Below are positions 27,231-35,946 of a stretch of DNA of 64,000 nucleotides, in pieces. Origin of the DNA: an uncultured bacterium. Its GTDB lineage: Bacteria > Nitrospirota > Thermodesulfovibrionia > Thermodesulfovibrionales > Thermodesulfovibrionaceae. Numbering within the stretch: the first letter of the stretch is position 1; every line of letters begins with the position of its first letter. Location: positions 38,240-102,239 of the forward strand of contig CALLBR010000015.1 of assembly GCA_937998865.1 (NCBI GenBank), in the 5' to 3' direction. Both the position numbers and the translations under genes were made by a program. The notes under the pieces are model-generated. The model did not search any database. It was not told the origin of the DNA and worked only from the letters and a program-made list of their open reading frames with translations.

Positions 27231-28204
27231 GGCCTCCACAGGAAATAATTGAAACCATAAATAGGGAAAATAATTTTCTCATACTAACCCATTCAACTCC
27301 TGATGGTGATGCCTTGGGTTCATCTTTAGCCCTTAAAATTTTCCTTGAAAAATTGGGTAAAAAAGCAGAATTCTATGCTGAGAAACCTATCCCACCTCAG
27401 TATAGATTTCTTCCTCATATAGAAAAGATTAATGATTTAAAGGAAATAAACATAGAAAGTTTTAGTGTCCTTATCCTTGTCGATTGCAATAAAATAAATA
27501 GAGTAAGTTACGAAAAGGAAATTTTAAAAAAAATTGAACCATTTTCTGGTAAAAGATTAATCATAGACCACCACCTAACTGATTCGGAAGATAATCTATC
27601 ATTAAAATGGATAGATACAGAAAAAGCAGCTACAGGTATACTCATTTACTATTTAATTAAGAATATGAGAGAAAACATTACTTCTGAAATGGCATATAAC
27701 TTATATACGGCACTTATAGTAGACACTGGGAATTTTCAATTTGAAAATACCACAGAGGAAGTTTTTACCATTGCTACTGAGCTTGTAAGAGCAGGAGCTA
27801 AACCTTCTTTTATTTATGAGCAGTGTTTCGAATCTTGGAGTCAAGGAAGGTTTGAACTCTTTCTTAGAATGCTAAATAATTTAAAAATTATTCCACCTCT
27901 TGCAATTTCTTCTCTCAGTAAAGAGGATTTTCAAGAGACCTCTACAAAGGAATCTGACACAGAGAGGTTTGTTGAGTTCTTAAAAATCTTAGGAGAAATC
28001 AAATTAACAGCTCTCTTCAGAGAAACAGAAAAGAATCTTATAAAAGTTAGTTTAAGATCAAAGGGTAATATAGATGTAAGTTCCATAGCAAGAGAATTTG
28101 GAGGGGGAGGGCACAAAAATGCCTCAGGTTATAGAAGTCTAAATTCTTTACAGGATGCGATGAATCAACTCATCCAGAAACTTAAAGAACGAAATATGCT
28201 ATGA
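27227..28204 (+). CDS. nrnA: DHH-family phosphoesterase, NrnA-like oligoribonuclease/pAp phosphatase
   Basis: A 325-residue DHH-DHHA1 protein: ILTHSTPDGDALGSSLALKI (motif I), VLILVDCNKINR, IIDHHLTDSEDN (the DHH motif), GTG-like DTGNFQFENT, and the C-terminal GGGGHKNASGYR (DHHA1). NrnA degrades nano-RNAs and pAp. The start is TTG at 27227, overlapping the rbfA TGA, with GGAGGG seven bases upstream. In this infB-rbfA-nrnA context the assignment is typical. Confidence 0.9.
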   Translation: MRPPQEIIETINRENNFLILTHSTPDGDALGSSLALKIFLEKLGKKAEFYAEKPIPPQYRFLPHIEKINDLKEINIESFSVLILVDCNKINRVSYEKEILKKIEPFSGKRLIIDHHLTDSEDNLSLKWIDTEKAATGILIYYLIKNMRENITSEMAYNLYTALIVDTGNFQFENTTEEVFTIATELVRAGAKPSFIYEQCFESWSQGRFELFLRMLNNLKIIPPLAISSLSKEDFQETSTKESDTERFVEFLKILGEIKLTALFRETEKNLIKVSLRSKGNIDVSSIAREFGGGGHKNASGYRSLNSLQDAMNQLIQKLKERNML

Positions 28205-28213
28205 AGCCATTAA

Positions 28214-28975
28214 ATGGGTAAAATCATAGCTATAGCCAGTCAAAAAGGAGGCGTAGGGAAAACAACAACTGCTATAAACCTTAGCGCATCCTTAGCTTCC
28301 TTAGGCAGAAAAATTCTAATAATTGACTCTGATCCTCAGGCAAGTCTAACAATTGGCTTAGGAATGCGTAAAAATGGCGCAACAATAAAAGGACTTTATG
28401 AAGTCTATTGCGGTAAAGCCACCCTTCCTGATGCCATCTATGAGATCATGGATAATTTATATTTAATACCTGCTCGTATAGATTTATTTATGGCAGAGAT
28501 AGATATATTTAATTCTGATGATAGAGAAAAATTATTGAAAATTATTTTAAATAATCAAAAAGATGAATTTGACTACATTTTTATAGACTGTCCACCCTCT
28601 TTTTCTTTCTTAACATTATGCTCTCTTGTAGCTTCTGATTCAGTTATTATTCCCGTTCAATGTGAACATTTTGCCTTGGAGGCTTTAAGAATTTTCATAA
28701 AACTTTTATGGAGAATAAAGGCTAACTTCAATGAAAATCTTGAATTAGAAGGTATTCTCCTTACTATGTATAGCAAACATTTAACTCTTAGTAGAAATAT
28801 TGCAGAAGATGTAAAGAGAGTATTTCGTTCAAAAACCTTTAATACTGTCATCCCACGAAATATTGCCCTTTCAGAAGCTTCAATGAGTGGTAAACCAGCC
28901 ATCACATATGCTCCAAATTCCCCTGGAACTTTAGCCTATCTGGAACTTGCAAAAGAATTACTCAGTAAAATTTAA
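28214..28975 (+). CDS. ParA/Soj-family ATPase
   Basis: A 253-residue ParA-type ATPase: deviant Walker [10 protein letters not shown] at residues 10-18, [12 protein letters not shown], and [13 protein letters not shown] with the Walker B aspartate, followed by the [13 protein letters not shown] segment. Such ATPases segregate chromosomes or position large cell structures. It follows nrnA by 9 bases without its own Shine-Dalgarno, and there is no parB gene or parS-like palindrome next to it, so chromosome partition is only a family-level guess. Confidence 0.88.
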   Translation: MGKIIAIASQKGGVGKTTTAINLSASLASLGRKILIIDSDPQASLTIGLGMRKNGATIKGLYEVYCGKATLPDAIYEIMDNLYLIPARIDLFMAEIDIFNSDDREKLLKIILNNQKDEFDYIFIDCPPSFSFLTLCSLVASDSVIIPVQCEHFALEALRIFIKLLWRIKANFNENLELEGILLTMYSKHLTLSRNIAEDVKRVFRSKTFNTVIPRNIALSEASMSGKPAITYAPNSPGTLAYLELAKELLSKI

Positions 28976-29362
28976 AAAGGAAATCTTAATATAAAGCTTA
29001 ATTTTAAAAATTTACCTTCTTTTTGCTTCCCCTTGCTTGTCTTCTGGGTCATCCTAACCAGGACGGATTGCCATGGCTCACTTCTTTAGCTTCTCAAGGT
29101 TAGATTCCTTTAAAGTTCTTAAGGATTGTTTGCCATGACTCAAGGGAGTCCTATTTGTAGGATGAGAGTGATAAAAGTTTGAGATATCCTTGTAATGAAT
29201 TTAGAAAATTTGGCACCAAAGTATCTATTTAAATGACAAAGGAGCTGGAAATGGAATTATAAAGGCGATATATTCATCCGTCCAAACTGAAAATTTGAAT
29301 TTTTGAGCTTTTTTACTTTAGAAAAATTATGATAGAATTAAAAAAATTAAAGGGGAGAAAGG
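28976..29362. repeat. Repeat-bearing intergenic region (parA-selD)
   Basis: The 387 bases contain no credible gene. Two related short units, GGATTGCCATGGCTCAC (29065-29081) and GGATTGTTTGCCATGACTCA (29123-29142), the second followed by a GGGAGTCC tail, resemble a degenerate palindromic repeat also seen in the gaps at 48519-48901 and 61423-61747. The last ~80 bases before selD are A/T-rich and contain likely promoter sequence (TATGATAGAATT near 29327). No tRNA or CRISPR-like spacing is present. Confidence 0.45.
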
Positions 29363-30388
29363 ATGCTTACGGAAAGAGTAAAAGCAGCAGGTTGAGCTGC
29401 CAAGATAGGTCCGGCGGACCTGGAAGATGTATTGAAAGGTCTTTCTTTACCAGTAGATGCTAATTTATTAATTGGCTCTGAAGACTGGTCCGATGCAGGA
29501 ATTTACCGTTTGAAAGAGGATGTGGCTCTTGTTCAGAGCATAGATTTTTTTACTCCCGTTGTTGATGATCCCTATGACTTTGGCAAAATAGCAGTGGCAA
29601 ATTCTCTTAGTGACATTTATGCAGTGGGAGGCAAACCTCTCTTAGCTCTAAATATTGTATGTTTTCCCATCAACGAGATGGATAAGAATATCTTAAGAGA
29701 AATACTTCGCGGCGGTTTAGATAAATTAAAAGAAGCAGAGGTAGTTTTATTAGGGGGTCATAGTGTAGAAGATCCAGAGTTAAAATATGGGTTAGCTGTT
29801 ACAGGTATAGTTCATCCCGAAAAATTTATTACTAATCGTGGAGCTAAAGAAGGAGATCTTTTGGTTCTCACAAAGCCAATAGGTACAGGCATTTTATCAA
29901 CAGCTTTAAAGGGAAAACTTCTTGATTCTGAAACTACAAAGTACCTAATCCATACTATGGAAACCCTAAATAAAAAAGCTTCAGAAATAATGATGCAATT
30001 AGGTGCTACTGGGTGTACTGACATAACTGGCTTTGGACTTTTAGGTCACAGTCTTGAAATGGCAAGAGCAAGTAAAGTAACTATTAGAATTTTTAAAGAC
30101 AAAGTTCCCATTATGCCAAAGGTTTATGAATATGCCTCTATGGGAATAGTTCCAGCTGGGGGCAGGAGGAATATAAATTATTGTGAGAAGCTTGTGGAAA
30201 AAGGAGATACGGATGCCGTAACTCTTGATATTTTCGCAGATCCTCAAACTTCAGGAGGACTTCTAATTTCAATAAAAGAAAAAAATGCTGAGTTGCTTCA
30301 GAGTCAATTAAGAGCTGCTGGTTATAAGGAAGCTTCTATAATAGGAGAGGTTACAAAAGAAAAAGATGGCAAAGTAGTTTTAATATAA
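29363..30388 (+). CDS. selD: Selenide, water dikinase, selenocysteine-containing
   Basis: The ATG at 29363 opens MLTERVKAAG-U-AAKIGPADL, where codon 11 is an in-frame TGA (29393-29395). The same frame runs to 30388, giving a 341-residue SelD. The residue after G is cysteine or selenocysteine in SelD, so the TGA is read as selenocysteine. A 6-bp hairpin (AGGTCC/GGACCT, 29407-29421) 11 bases after the TGA is a candidate bacterial SECIS. Later motifs are ILGGHSVEDPELKYG-like, ATGCTDITGFGLLGH and ADPQTSGGLL. SelD makes selenophosphate. Start selected with GGGGAGAAAGG as Shine-Dalgarno. Confidence 0.93.
29393..29421 (+). promoter_or_regulatory. Selenocysteine UGA and candidate bSECIS hairpin in selD
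   Basis: TGA at 29393-29395 followed 11 bases later by AGGTCC-GGC-GGACCT (29407-29421). The apical GG and distance fit a bacterial SECIS element, read by SelB. The 3-nt loop is short and should be checked by folding with more context. Confidence 0.7.
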
Positions 30389-30415
30389 GTTATGTAAAGT
30401 TTATTTTGTAACCTC

Positions 30416-30444
30416 TTGACAAAAAAATTTTTTTCTTGTTAAAT
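30416..30444 (+). promoter_or_regulatory. Sigma-70-type promoter of hsp20
   Basis: Perfect TTGACA at 30416-30421, 17-base spacer, TTAAAT at 30439-30444. It lies just after the selD stop and 42 bases before the hsp20 start. No CIRCE element or HrcA site is visible. Confidence 0.7.
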
Positions 30445-30485
30445 TTAAATAGATTATATCAAGTAAATATAAAGGAGGTGTAACT

Positions 30486-30965
30486 ATGACAAGAAAAGAG
30501 CCAAAAGACATTGCAAGGGTTGAACCAAGAATTTTCTCTCCTTTTGAGGAGATGGAAAAGTTCTTTGAGGAAGTATGGAGAAGACCTTTTTCAGTGTTTA
30601 GCTCATTAATGCCGAGACTAAAAACAGAAACAGATGTTATTGCACCTGCAGTGGACATCTACGAAGAGGGTGATGATTTGGTGTTAAAGGCTGAATTACC
30701 TGGCTTAAATAAAGAAAATATTGAAGTTAAAATTACAGATGATTATATTACCATCTCAGGAGAGAAGAAGAAGGAAGAAAAGATAGAAGAAAAGAATTAC
30801 TATCGCTATGAAAGATCCTATGGTACCTTTTCAAGAACCTTTAGATTACCTTTAGAAGTTCAGACAGACAAAGCAAAGGCTAAATTTGAAAATGGCGTTC
30901 TTGAGATAAGAATACCCAAGTCTGAAGAGGCAAAGACAAAAGAAAGAAAGCTTCAAATTGAATAA
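30486..30965 (+). CDS. Hsp20/alpha-crystallin small heat-shock protein
   Basis: A 159-residue small heat-shock protein, an ATP-independent holdase that stops unfolded proteins aggregating. The alpha-crystallin domain runs from about AVDIYEEGDDLVLKAELPGL through FSRTFRLPLEVQTDKAKAKFENGVLEI, followed by the C-terminal I-x-I-like IRIPKSEE. The N-terminal region (EEMEKFFEEVWRRPF) is usual for the class. AAAGGAGGTG sits 7 bases before the ATG. It has its own promoter and terminator, so it is monocistronic. Confidence 0.95.
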   Translation: MTRKEPKDIARVEPRIFSPFEEMEKFFEEVWRRPFSVFSSLMPRLKTETDVIAPAVDIYEEGDDLVLKAELPGLNKENIEVKITDDYITISGEKKKEEKIEEKNYYRYERSYGTFSRTFRLPLEVQTDKAKAKFENGVLEIRIPKSEEAKTKERKLQIE

Positions 30966-30972
30966 TCAAGAG

Positions 30973-31000
30973 GATAAGGGGGCTCAGCCCCCTTATCTTT
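30973..31000 (+). terminator. Intrinsic terminator of hsp20
   Basis: GATAAGGGGGC/GCCCCCTTATC, an 11-bp perfect stem with a 3-nt loop, followed by TTT. Confidence 0.85.
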
Positions 31001-31126
31001 AATTCCCTCCTTTTTAAGAATTCTCCTATTCATGAAGTAACTTATTCTGCTATGAATGGTGAATTTTAACTTATCTCAAAAAAATAGTAAAATTTTGATA
31101 TAATTTTGCTATAAGCAAAAATAACA

Positions 31127-32245
31127 ATGAGCAAGAAAATCTTTATAATTATTTTTATTTCTTTTTCTTCAATCCTTTTAATTTTTGCTTGTTTAAAACC
31201 CAAAGAACCTTTAAAAATTGGACTTTTCGTCACTCTCACCGGTATTTATCCTGATCTTGGAAGAGAGATCAGAGATGGTGCTCTTCTTGCAGTAGAAATG
31301 ATAAATGAAGAGGGAGGTATTAGGGGCAGGCCTGTAAAACTTATAATAAAAGATAATCAATATAATCCTGAAATCGCTAAAAAGAATGTTGAAGAACTCT
31401 TAAATGAAGAGGTTATCGCTTTGATAGGACCTGCCACCAGCTCTACTGCTAAAATTATACTTCCTCTTATTAATGAGAGGAAAATTTTAACAATCGCTCC
31501 CACTCCCACATCAACCCTCTTGGGAGGATTAGATGACTATTTGATTAGATTAAGACCAACAAACAGAGAAGATGCTCGAATTTTAGCTGAATTTTTAAAT
31601 AAAAACTTAAATTTTAAAAGGATATTCGTTATTTATGATACTTTAAATTTTGCCTACACTTTGGATTTTATAGAGAACTTAAAGAGCTTTTTAGATAAGA
31701 AAACTAAATTATTAACATTTTCATTAGAAAAAGATGTGGAAAATTTTAGAAAATTATCAAGAAAAATTTTATCTCAAAATCCTGATGCTGTTTTGATTAT
31801 TACAGATGTTTATAGTACCTCTTTATTAATTCAAAATTTAAGAATATTGAAACCTGAACTCAGTATATTGATTGCTCCATGGGCTAAATCTCCGGCTTTA
31901 TTGCAATACAGTGGTAAATGGGCAGAAGGCATAATTACTGTAGATAGTGTTGATACTTTGTCTGGTGGGGATCATTTTAATTACGTTAATAAGAGATTTT
32001 TTGAAAGATTCGGCAAAGAAATGAATGTGGGATCCATAAAAGGCTTTGACGCAGTCATGGTTTTAAAAAAAGCAATTGAAATGGGCGCTGAAAGATTCGA
32101 TTTAAAAGAAAATATCCTACAGATAAAGAGATTTGAAGGCTTGTTAAATGAGATAGAGTTTGATGAATTTGGAGACAATAAGGAAAATTCTTTTATCTTA
32201 AAAGTCATAGATGGTAAGTTTAAGAGATTAAGCAATGAAAATTAA
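31127..32245 (+). CDS. Branched-chain-amino-acid-type ABC periplasmic binding protein (lipoprotein)
   Basis: A 372-residue type I periplasmic-binding protein of the LivJ/LivK-like group: lipobox LIFAC, then PLKIGLFVTLTGIYPDLGREIRDGALLAVEMINEEGGIRGRPVKLIIKDNQ, the typical N-terminal lobe, with ALIGPATSSTAKI. No permease or ATPase genes lie beside it. Its stop overlaps the start of the hybrid histidine kinase by 11 bases, so it is more likely a ligand sensor component than a transport subunit. The ATG has no Shine-Dalgarno; TATAAT and a hairpin TTTTGCT/AGCAAAA lie just upstream. Confidence 0.88.
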   Translation: MSKKIFIIIFISFSSILLIFACLKPKEPLKIGLFVTLTGIYPDLGREIRDGALLAVEMINEEGGIRGRPVKLIIKDNQYNPEIAKKNVEELLNEEVIALIGPATSSTAKIILPLINERKILTIAPTPTSTLLGGLDDYLIRLRPTNREDARILAEFLNKNLNFKRIFVIYDTLNFAYTLDFIENLKSFLDKKTKLLTFSLEKDVENFRKLSRKILSQNPDAVLIITDVYSTSLLIQNLRILKPELSILIAPWAKSPALLQYSGKWAEGIITVDSVDTLSGGDHFNYVNKRFFERFGKEMNVGSIKGFDAVMVLKKAIEMGAERFDLKENILQIKRFEGLLNEIEFDEFGDNKENSFILKVIDGKFKRLSNEN

Positions 32246-34754
32246 TCTTAAAAATTATTTTTTGCTAATTTTATTTTCGCTATTTTTTATTTTGATAATT
32301 TTAGGCTATTCAATACTTTACCTTGCCTCAAAAGAACAGTTAACAAAGGAAAAAGTTCATGAATTTAAGGTAACTCAGGAAATTATAAATAATTATCTTG
32401 AATTTTTTGCTGAAAAAATACACAAAGACATAGATTTTATAGTCAAAAATTTAAATTTGAAAAACCTCTCTCAAAATAAATACTCTTTAAGAGAAAGGTA
32501 TCTTTCTATTAATCCAGCAATTAGGCATATATTAATTCTTGACAGAAATAATAGAGTAAAGGATGTTATTCCCTTTAGAGAGGACCTGATAGGGATAGAC
32601 CTTTCAAAGGCTCCTTTTATTTATGGGGCTGAAAAAATAAAATTTTTCGGTCCTCATATTTCAATCGTAGATAAAAAGCCCTATTATGTAGTCTTAAAAA
32701 AAGTGTCGAATCTACAAGTCGTAACATTTATTGAAATTTCTGCTCTAAACTTATTGATAGAAAGACTGAAAGAGCAGAATTTTTATGCTTTTATTTTAGA
32801 CAGCAAAGGTTTAGTATTAGCCCATGTAAAAGAGGATTTTGTAAAAGAAGGATTGAATCTTAGTCATCAAAAATTTGTGCAAGAGGGAATAAAAGAGCAA
32901 AAAGAGTTTATAATGGAGAAGATTAATGGTGAGGAATTTATATTTTTAGCAACAAAACTGCCCAATTCCGATTACATATCTTTCATTGGACAGAAGAAAG
33001 ACATAGCATTAGGAGCTCTTTATAATCTGAAAAAGAGATTTTTTCTGTTAAGTTTGGCTTTTTTAGTTTTTCTATTATTCTTTAGTTTAGCTTTTTCAGG
33101 AAGTATTATAAATCCAATTAATAAAATCATTCTTATGATTGAAAAATTTAAAAGGCGAGAGCCTCTACTTGCAGGTCCTATTTCTCATATAAATGAGTTC
33201 AACTCTATTGCTGAAGCTATCTTAGAGATGTCAAAAACAGTTGCTGACAGAGAGAGTAAATTGATAAAAATTTTTGAAGCCTCAAAAGATGCTATTATAA
33301 TATCAAACTTTGAGGGTGTTATTTTAGATTTTAATGAGTCAGCAGCAAAAATGTTTGGATTTAGAAATAAAAAGGAAGTGAATTCTGAAATGCAGAGAGA
33401 TAAGATTTATTTTTATGAAGATGCCGATAGGGAGTTTATTTATAGAGAATTAATGGAGAAGGGATTTGTAGAGAATTTAGAGATAAAATTTAAAAGAATT
33501 GATGGTACAACTTTTTATGGATTAATATCCTCAAGTTTAGTGAAAGACGAATTTAGTAATCCTCTTTTTATAGTATCTATAGTTAAAGACATAACTGAAA
33601 AGAGAAAACTTCAGGAACAGCTCTTTCAAGCACAAAAAATGGAGAGCATTGGAAGACTTGCTGGATCTATAGCCCATGACTTTAACAATATCCTGTCAGT
33701 AATTTACAGTAGCAATCAACTTATTCAAATGTATACAAAGAGAGATGAAAAAGTAGAGAAATATACATCCTCTATAACAAAAGCAGTGGAAAAAGCAAGG
33801 GATTTTGTGAAGAAATTACTCCTTTTTTCAAAAAGGCAGCTATATGAACCAAATATTTACGAAATAAATGAGACTCTTATGGAGGAGATAAAACTTCTAA
33901 AAACTACTTTAAGAGAAGATATCACTTTAGAATTAAACCTTGCTGATAAGCCCCTTTATGTCTATTTGGATAGAACTCAGTTTTCTCAATTACTATTGAA
34001 TCTTACAGTGAACGCTATTGAGGCAATGCCAAAAGGAGGCAGAATTAAAATATCTACTGAAGAGAAGTTTTTTGAATACCAAAATATCCAGAAATATCCC
34101 TTTGTTAAAGAAGGTAATTTTGTGTGTATTAATTTTTCTGATACAGGGACAGGAATACCTTCCGAGATAATAGATAAAATATTCGATCCTTTTTTCTCCA
34201 CTAAACCTGACGGAACTGGCTTGGGTTTAGCAACCGTTTATTCAATTGTTCAACAACATAAAGGATTTATTAACGTATACAGTGAAGTAGGTAGAGGAGC
34301 TACTTTTAAAATTTATCTCCCTCTTGTTGAAAAATCCTCTGATGCTAAAGGAACTTATACATCTGAGAGATCTTCTAAGACTATTAACTTAAAAAGGATA
34401 CTTTTAGTGGAAGATAATGATGAAGTTAGAAATCTCATAGAAGAGATAATGAAATTAAATGGATTTGAGGTCTATTCTTTTTCAAAAGGTCCTGATGCTT
34501 TAGCTTTTTACAGGGGAAATAAAGATAAAATTGATTTTTGCCTATTTGATATAATTATGCCCTCTATGGGAGGATTTCAGCTTTATCAGGAAATAAAGAA
34601 AATAAAAAATGACGTGAAAGTAATATTTATGACAGGCTATGCTGATAACCTTGAACAAGTCCAAACAATCCTTAAAGAGGGTCAAATAATAATTAATAAA
34701 CCCTTTGGAATAGAGGAATTCAAGAGAAAGCTCGAACTTTTATTAAATGATTAG
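32235..34754 (+). CDS. Hybrid sensor histidine kinase/response regulator
   Basis: An 839-residue membrane sensor. TM1 is near residues 8-30, then a ~235-residue extracytoplasmic sensor region (dCACHE-like by pattern), TM2 near 266-290, HAMP-like linker, PAS (~343-455), and HisKA with ESIGRLAGSIAHDFNNIL (H at ~480). HATPase has NLTVNAIEAMPKGG (N box), FSDTGTGIP and GTGLGLATVYS; a C-terminal receiver domain has LLVEDNDEVR and the acceptor D in LFDIIMPSMGG. The absence of an output domain means the signal passes to a separate protein. It overlaps the preceding binding-protein gene, which presumably delivers the ligand. Confidence 0.93.
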   Translation: MKINLKNYFLLILFSLFFILIILGYSILYLASKEQLTKEKVHEFKVTQEIINNYLEFFAEKIHKDIDFIVKNLNLKNLSQNKYSLRERYLSINPAIRHILILDRNNRVKDVIPFREDLIGIDLSKAPFIYGAEKIKFFGPHISIVDKKPYYVVLKKVSNLQVVTFIEISALNLLIERLKEQNFYAFILDSKGLVLAHVKEDFVKEGLNLSHQKFVQEGIKEQKEFIMEKINGEEFIFLATKLPNSDYISFIGQKKDIALGALYNLKKRFFLLSLAFLVFLLFFSLAFSGSIINPINKIILMIEKFKRREPLLAGPISHINEFNSIAEAILEMSKTVADRESKLIKIFEASKDAIIISNFEGVILDFNESAAKMFGFRNKKEVNSEMQRDKIYFYEDADREFIYRELMEKGFVENLEIKFKRIDGTTFYGLISSSLVKDEFSNPLFIVSIVKDITEKRKLQEQLFQAQKMESIGRLAGSIAHDFNNILSVIYSSNQLIQMYTKRDEKVEKYTSSITKAVEKARDFVKKLLLFSKRQLYEPNIYEINETLMEEIKLLKTTLREDITLELNLADKPLYVYLDRTQFSQLLLNLTVNAIEAMPKGGRIKISTEEKFFEYQNIQKYPFVKEGNFVCINFSDTGTGIPSEIIDKIFDPFFSTKPDGTGLGLATVYSIVQQHKGFINVYSEVGRGATFKIYLPLVEKSSDAKGTYTSERSSKTINLKRILLVEDNDEVRNLIEEIMKLNGFEVYSFSKGPDALAFYRGNKDKIDFCLFDIIMPSMGGFQLYQEIKKIKNDVKVIFMTGYADNLEQVQTILKEGQIIINKPFGIEEFKRKLELLLND

Positions 34755-35946
34755 GGACATCTCCTATCTTACTTTAGCTTTTGTTTACGTAAATATTCTT
34801 GGTTATTTTTTCCACTCCATTGTGAGCAGAAGTCTTGGTCCCAGTGGTTATGGTGAATTTATGGTTTTATACTCTTTTATGTTAACAGTAGGAAATATAA
34901 CAGCAATTTTAGGTACTGTGGGAGTGAAAGTTATATTGGAAAACTTTGAAAGGAGATATGATTTTCTAAGATCATTAAGAAAAATGGCTCTTTTTCTTGG
35001 AGTAATTTTTGCTACTTTAGTAATGCTTTTTTCCTCTTTTTTGAGAGATTTTCTCCATGTAAGTAATTCTTATTATTTCTTTCTTATAGCTTTAGCCTGG
35101 CTTGGGATGTTTCTTTTAGCTATTGAAAAAAGTTTTCTTCAGTCAACAGGAAGATTTCCCCTTTTTGCCTTTTGTAATTCAGCAGAGCTTACCATAAGGT
35201 TTTTGATTACCATTTTAATGCTTTTAATGGGTTTCAGAATTTCTGGAGTTTTATTTGCGTCAGTTTTAGGTATCTATTCTGTTATTATTTTCTTAGTCTT
35301 TGGAATAAACAGAGAAATCCTCGGGGAAAGTGCTTCTTTAGAAGCGAAGAAAATACTAAAAATAGCACTTTATGTCTCTCCTTCAGGTTTTTTTGTTTAT
35401 GCTGATGATATTTTCATAAGAAGAATTTTTGATGAATATACTGCAGGACTATATGCATCAGTGTCTATCGTTGGAAAAGTACTTCTGTGGTTTACCTTAA
35501 CCATGCTTGGAGTTTATTTCCCTAAGTTTGTAGAGTCAAAGCATTCGTTAAATTTTAAAAAGTTTGTAGGTCAAATTATAGGGATAGTTCTTTTAGCGGA
35601 AATAATAGGTCAGATAGGTATTTTTTTTATAGGAAAACCTCTATTTTTGCTTCTTTTTGGTAAAAAATTTGAAGGTGCCTTAATTTTTCTTCCATCTTAT
35701 TTATTTTTTATCCTTCCTCTTCTGTTTTCCATTGTTCTTATAAGTCTTGCCACTGCCCTTGAAAAAGGGATGCTATTTATTTACTTTCACTTATTTTTTT
35801 TCTATTTAGGCTTTGTCTTCTTGAAATTTAAAAGCATAAATGATTATCTGCATTATATTTTTTTACTGAATGCCTTTTTTGTATTATTATATCTTTGGAA
35901 ATTAAAATTGCTGAGGCCCTTTGATGCAATACAAAATAAAAGTTAG
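34747..35946 (+). CDS. Polysaccharide flippase-like membrane protein (Wzx/MATE type)
   Basis: A 399-residue integral membrane protein with about 10-12 hydrophobic helices (for example MALFLGVIFATLVMLFSSFL, IIGIVLLAEIIGQIGIFFIG) and the N-terminal GYFFHSIVSRSLGPSGYGEFMVLYSF, as in polysaccharide-export flippases. Such proteins move lipid-linked oligosaccharides across the inner membrane. It is on the plus strand, upstream of truD and not in the glycosyltransferase island at 39423-48518, but it could serve it. It overlaps the kinase gene by 8 bases and truD by 23. Confidence 0.78.
   Translation: MIRDISYLTLAFVYVNILGYFFHSIVSRSLGPSGYGEFMVLYSFMLTVGNITAILGTVGVKVILENFERRYDFLRSLRKMALFLGVIFATLVMLFSSFLRDFLHVSNSYYFFLIALAWLGMFLLAIEKSFLQSTGRFPLFAFCNSAELTIRFLITILMLLMGFRISGVLFASVLGIYSVIIFLVFGINREILGESASLEAKKILKIALYVSPSGFFVYADDIFIRRIFDEYTAGLYASVSIVGKVLLWFTLTMLGVYFPKFVESKHSLNFKKFVGQIIGIVLLAEIIGQIGIFFIGKPLFLLLFGKKFEGALIFLPSYLFFILPLLFSIVLISLATALEKGMLFIYFHLFFFYLGFVFLKFKSINDYLHYIFLLNAFFVLLYLWKLKLLRPFDAIQNKS

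Noticed and set aside
29208..29232. TTGGCACCAAAG as a second sigma-54 promoter
   Set aside because: No GC/TT dinucleotide occurs at the correct -12 distance and no gene start follows closely.
29432..30388. selD starting at the TTG at 29432
   Set aside because: This misses the conserved N-terminal G-U segment; the TGA at 29393 is selenocysteine and the ATG at 29363 has the Shine-Dalgarno.
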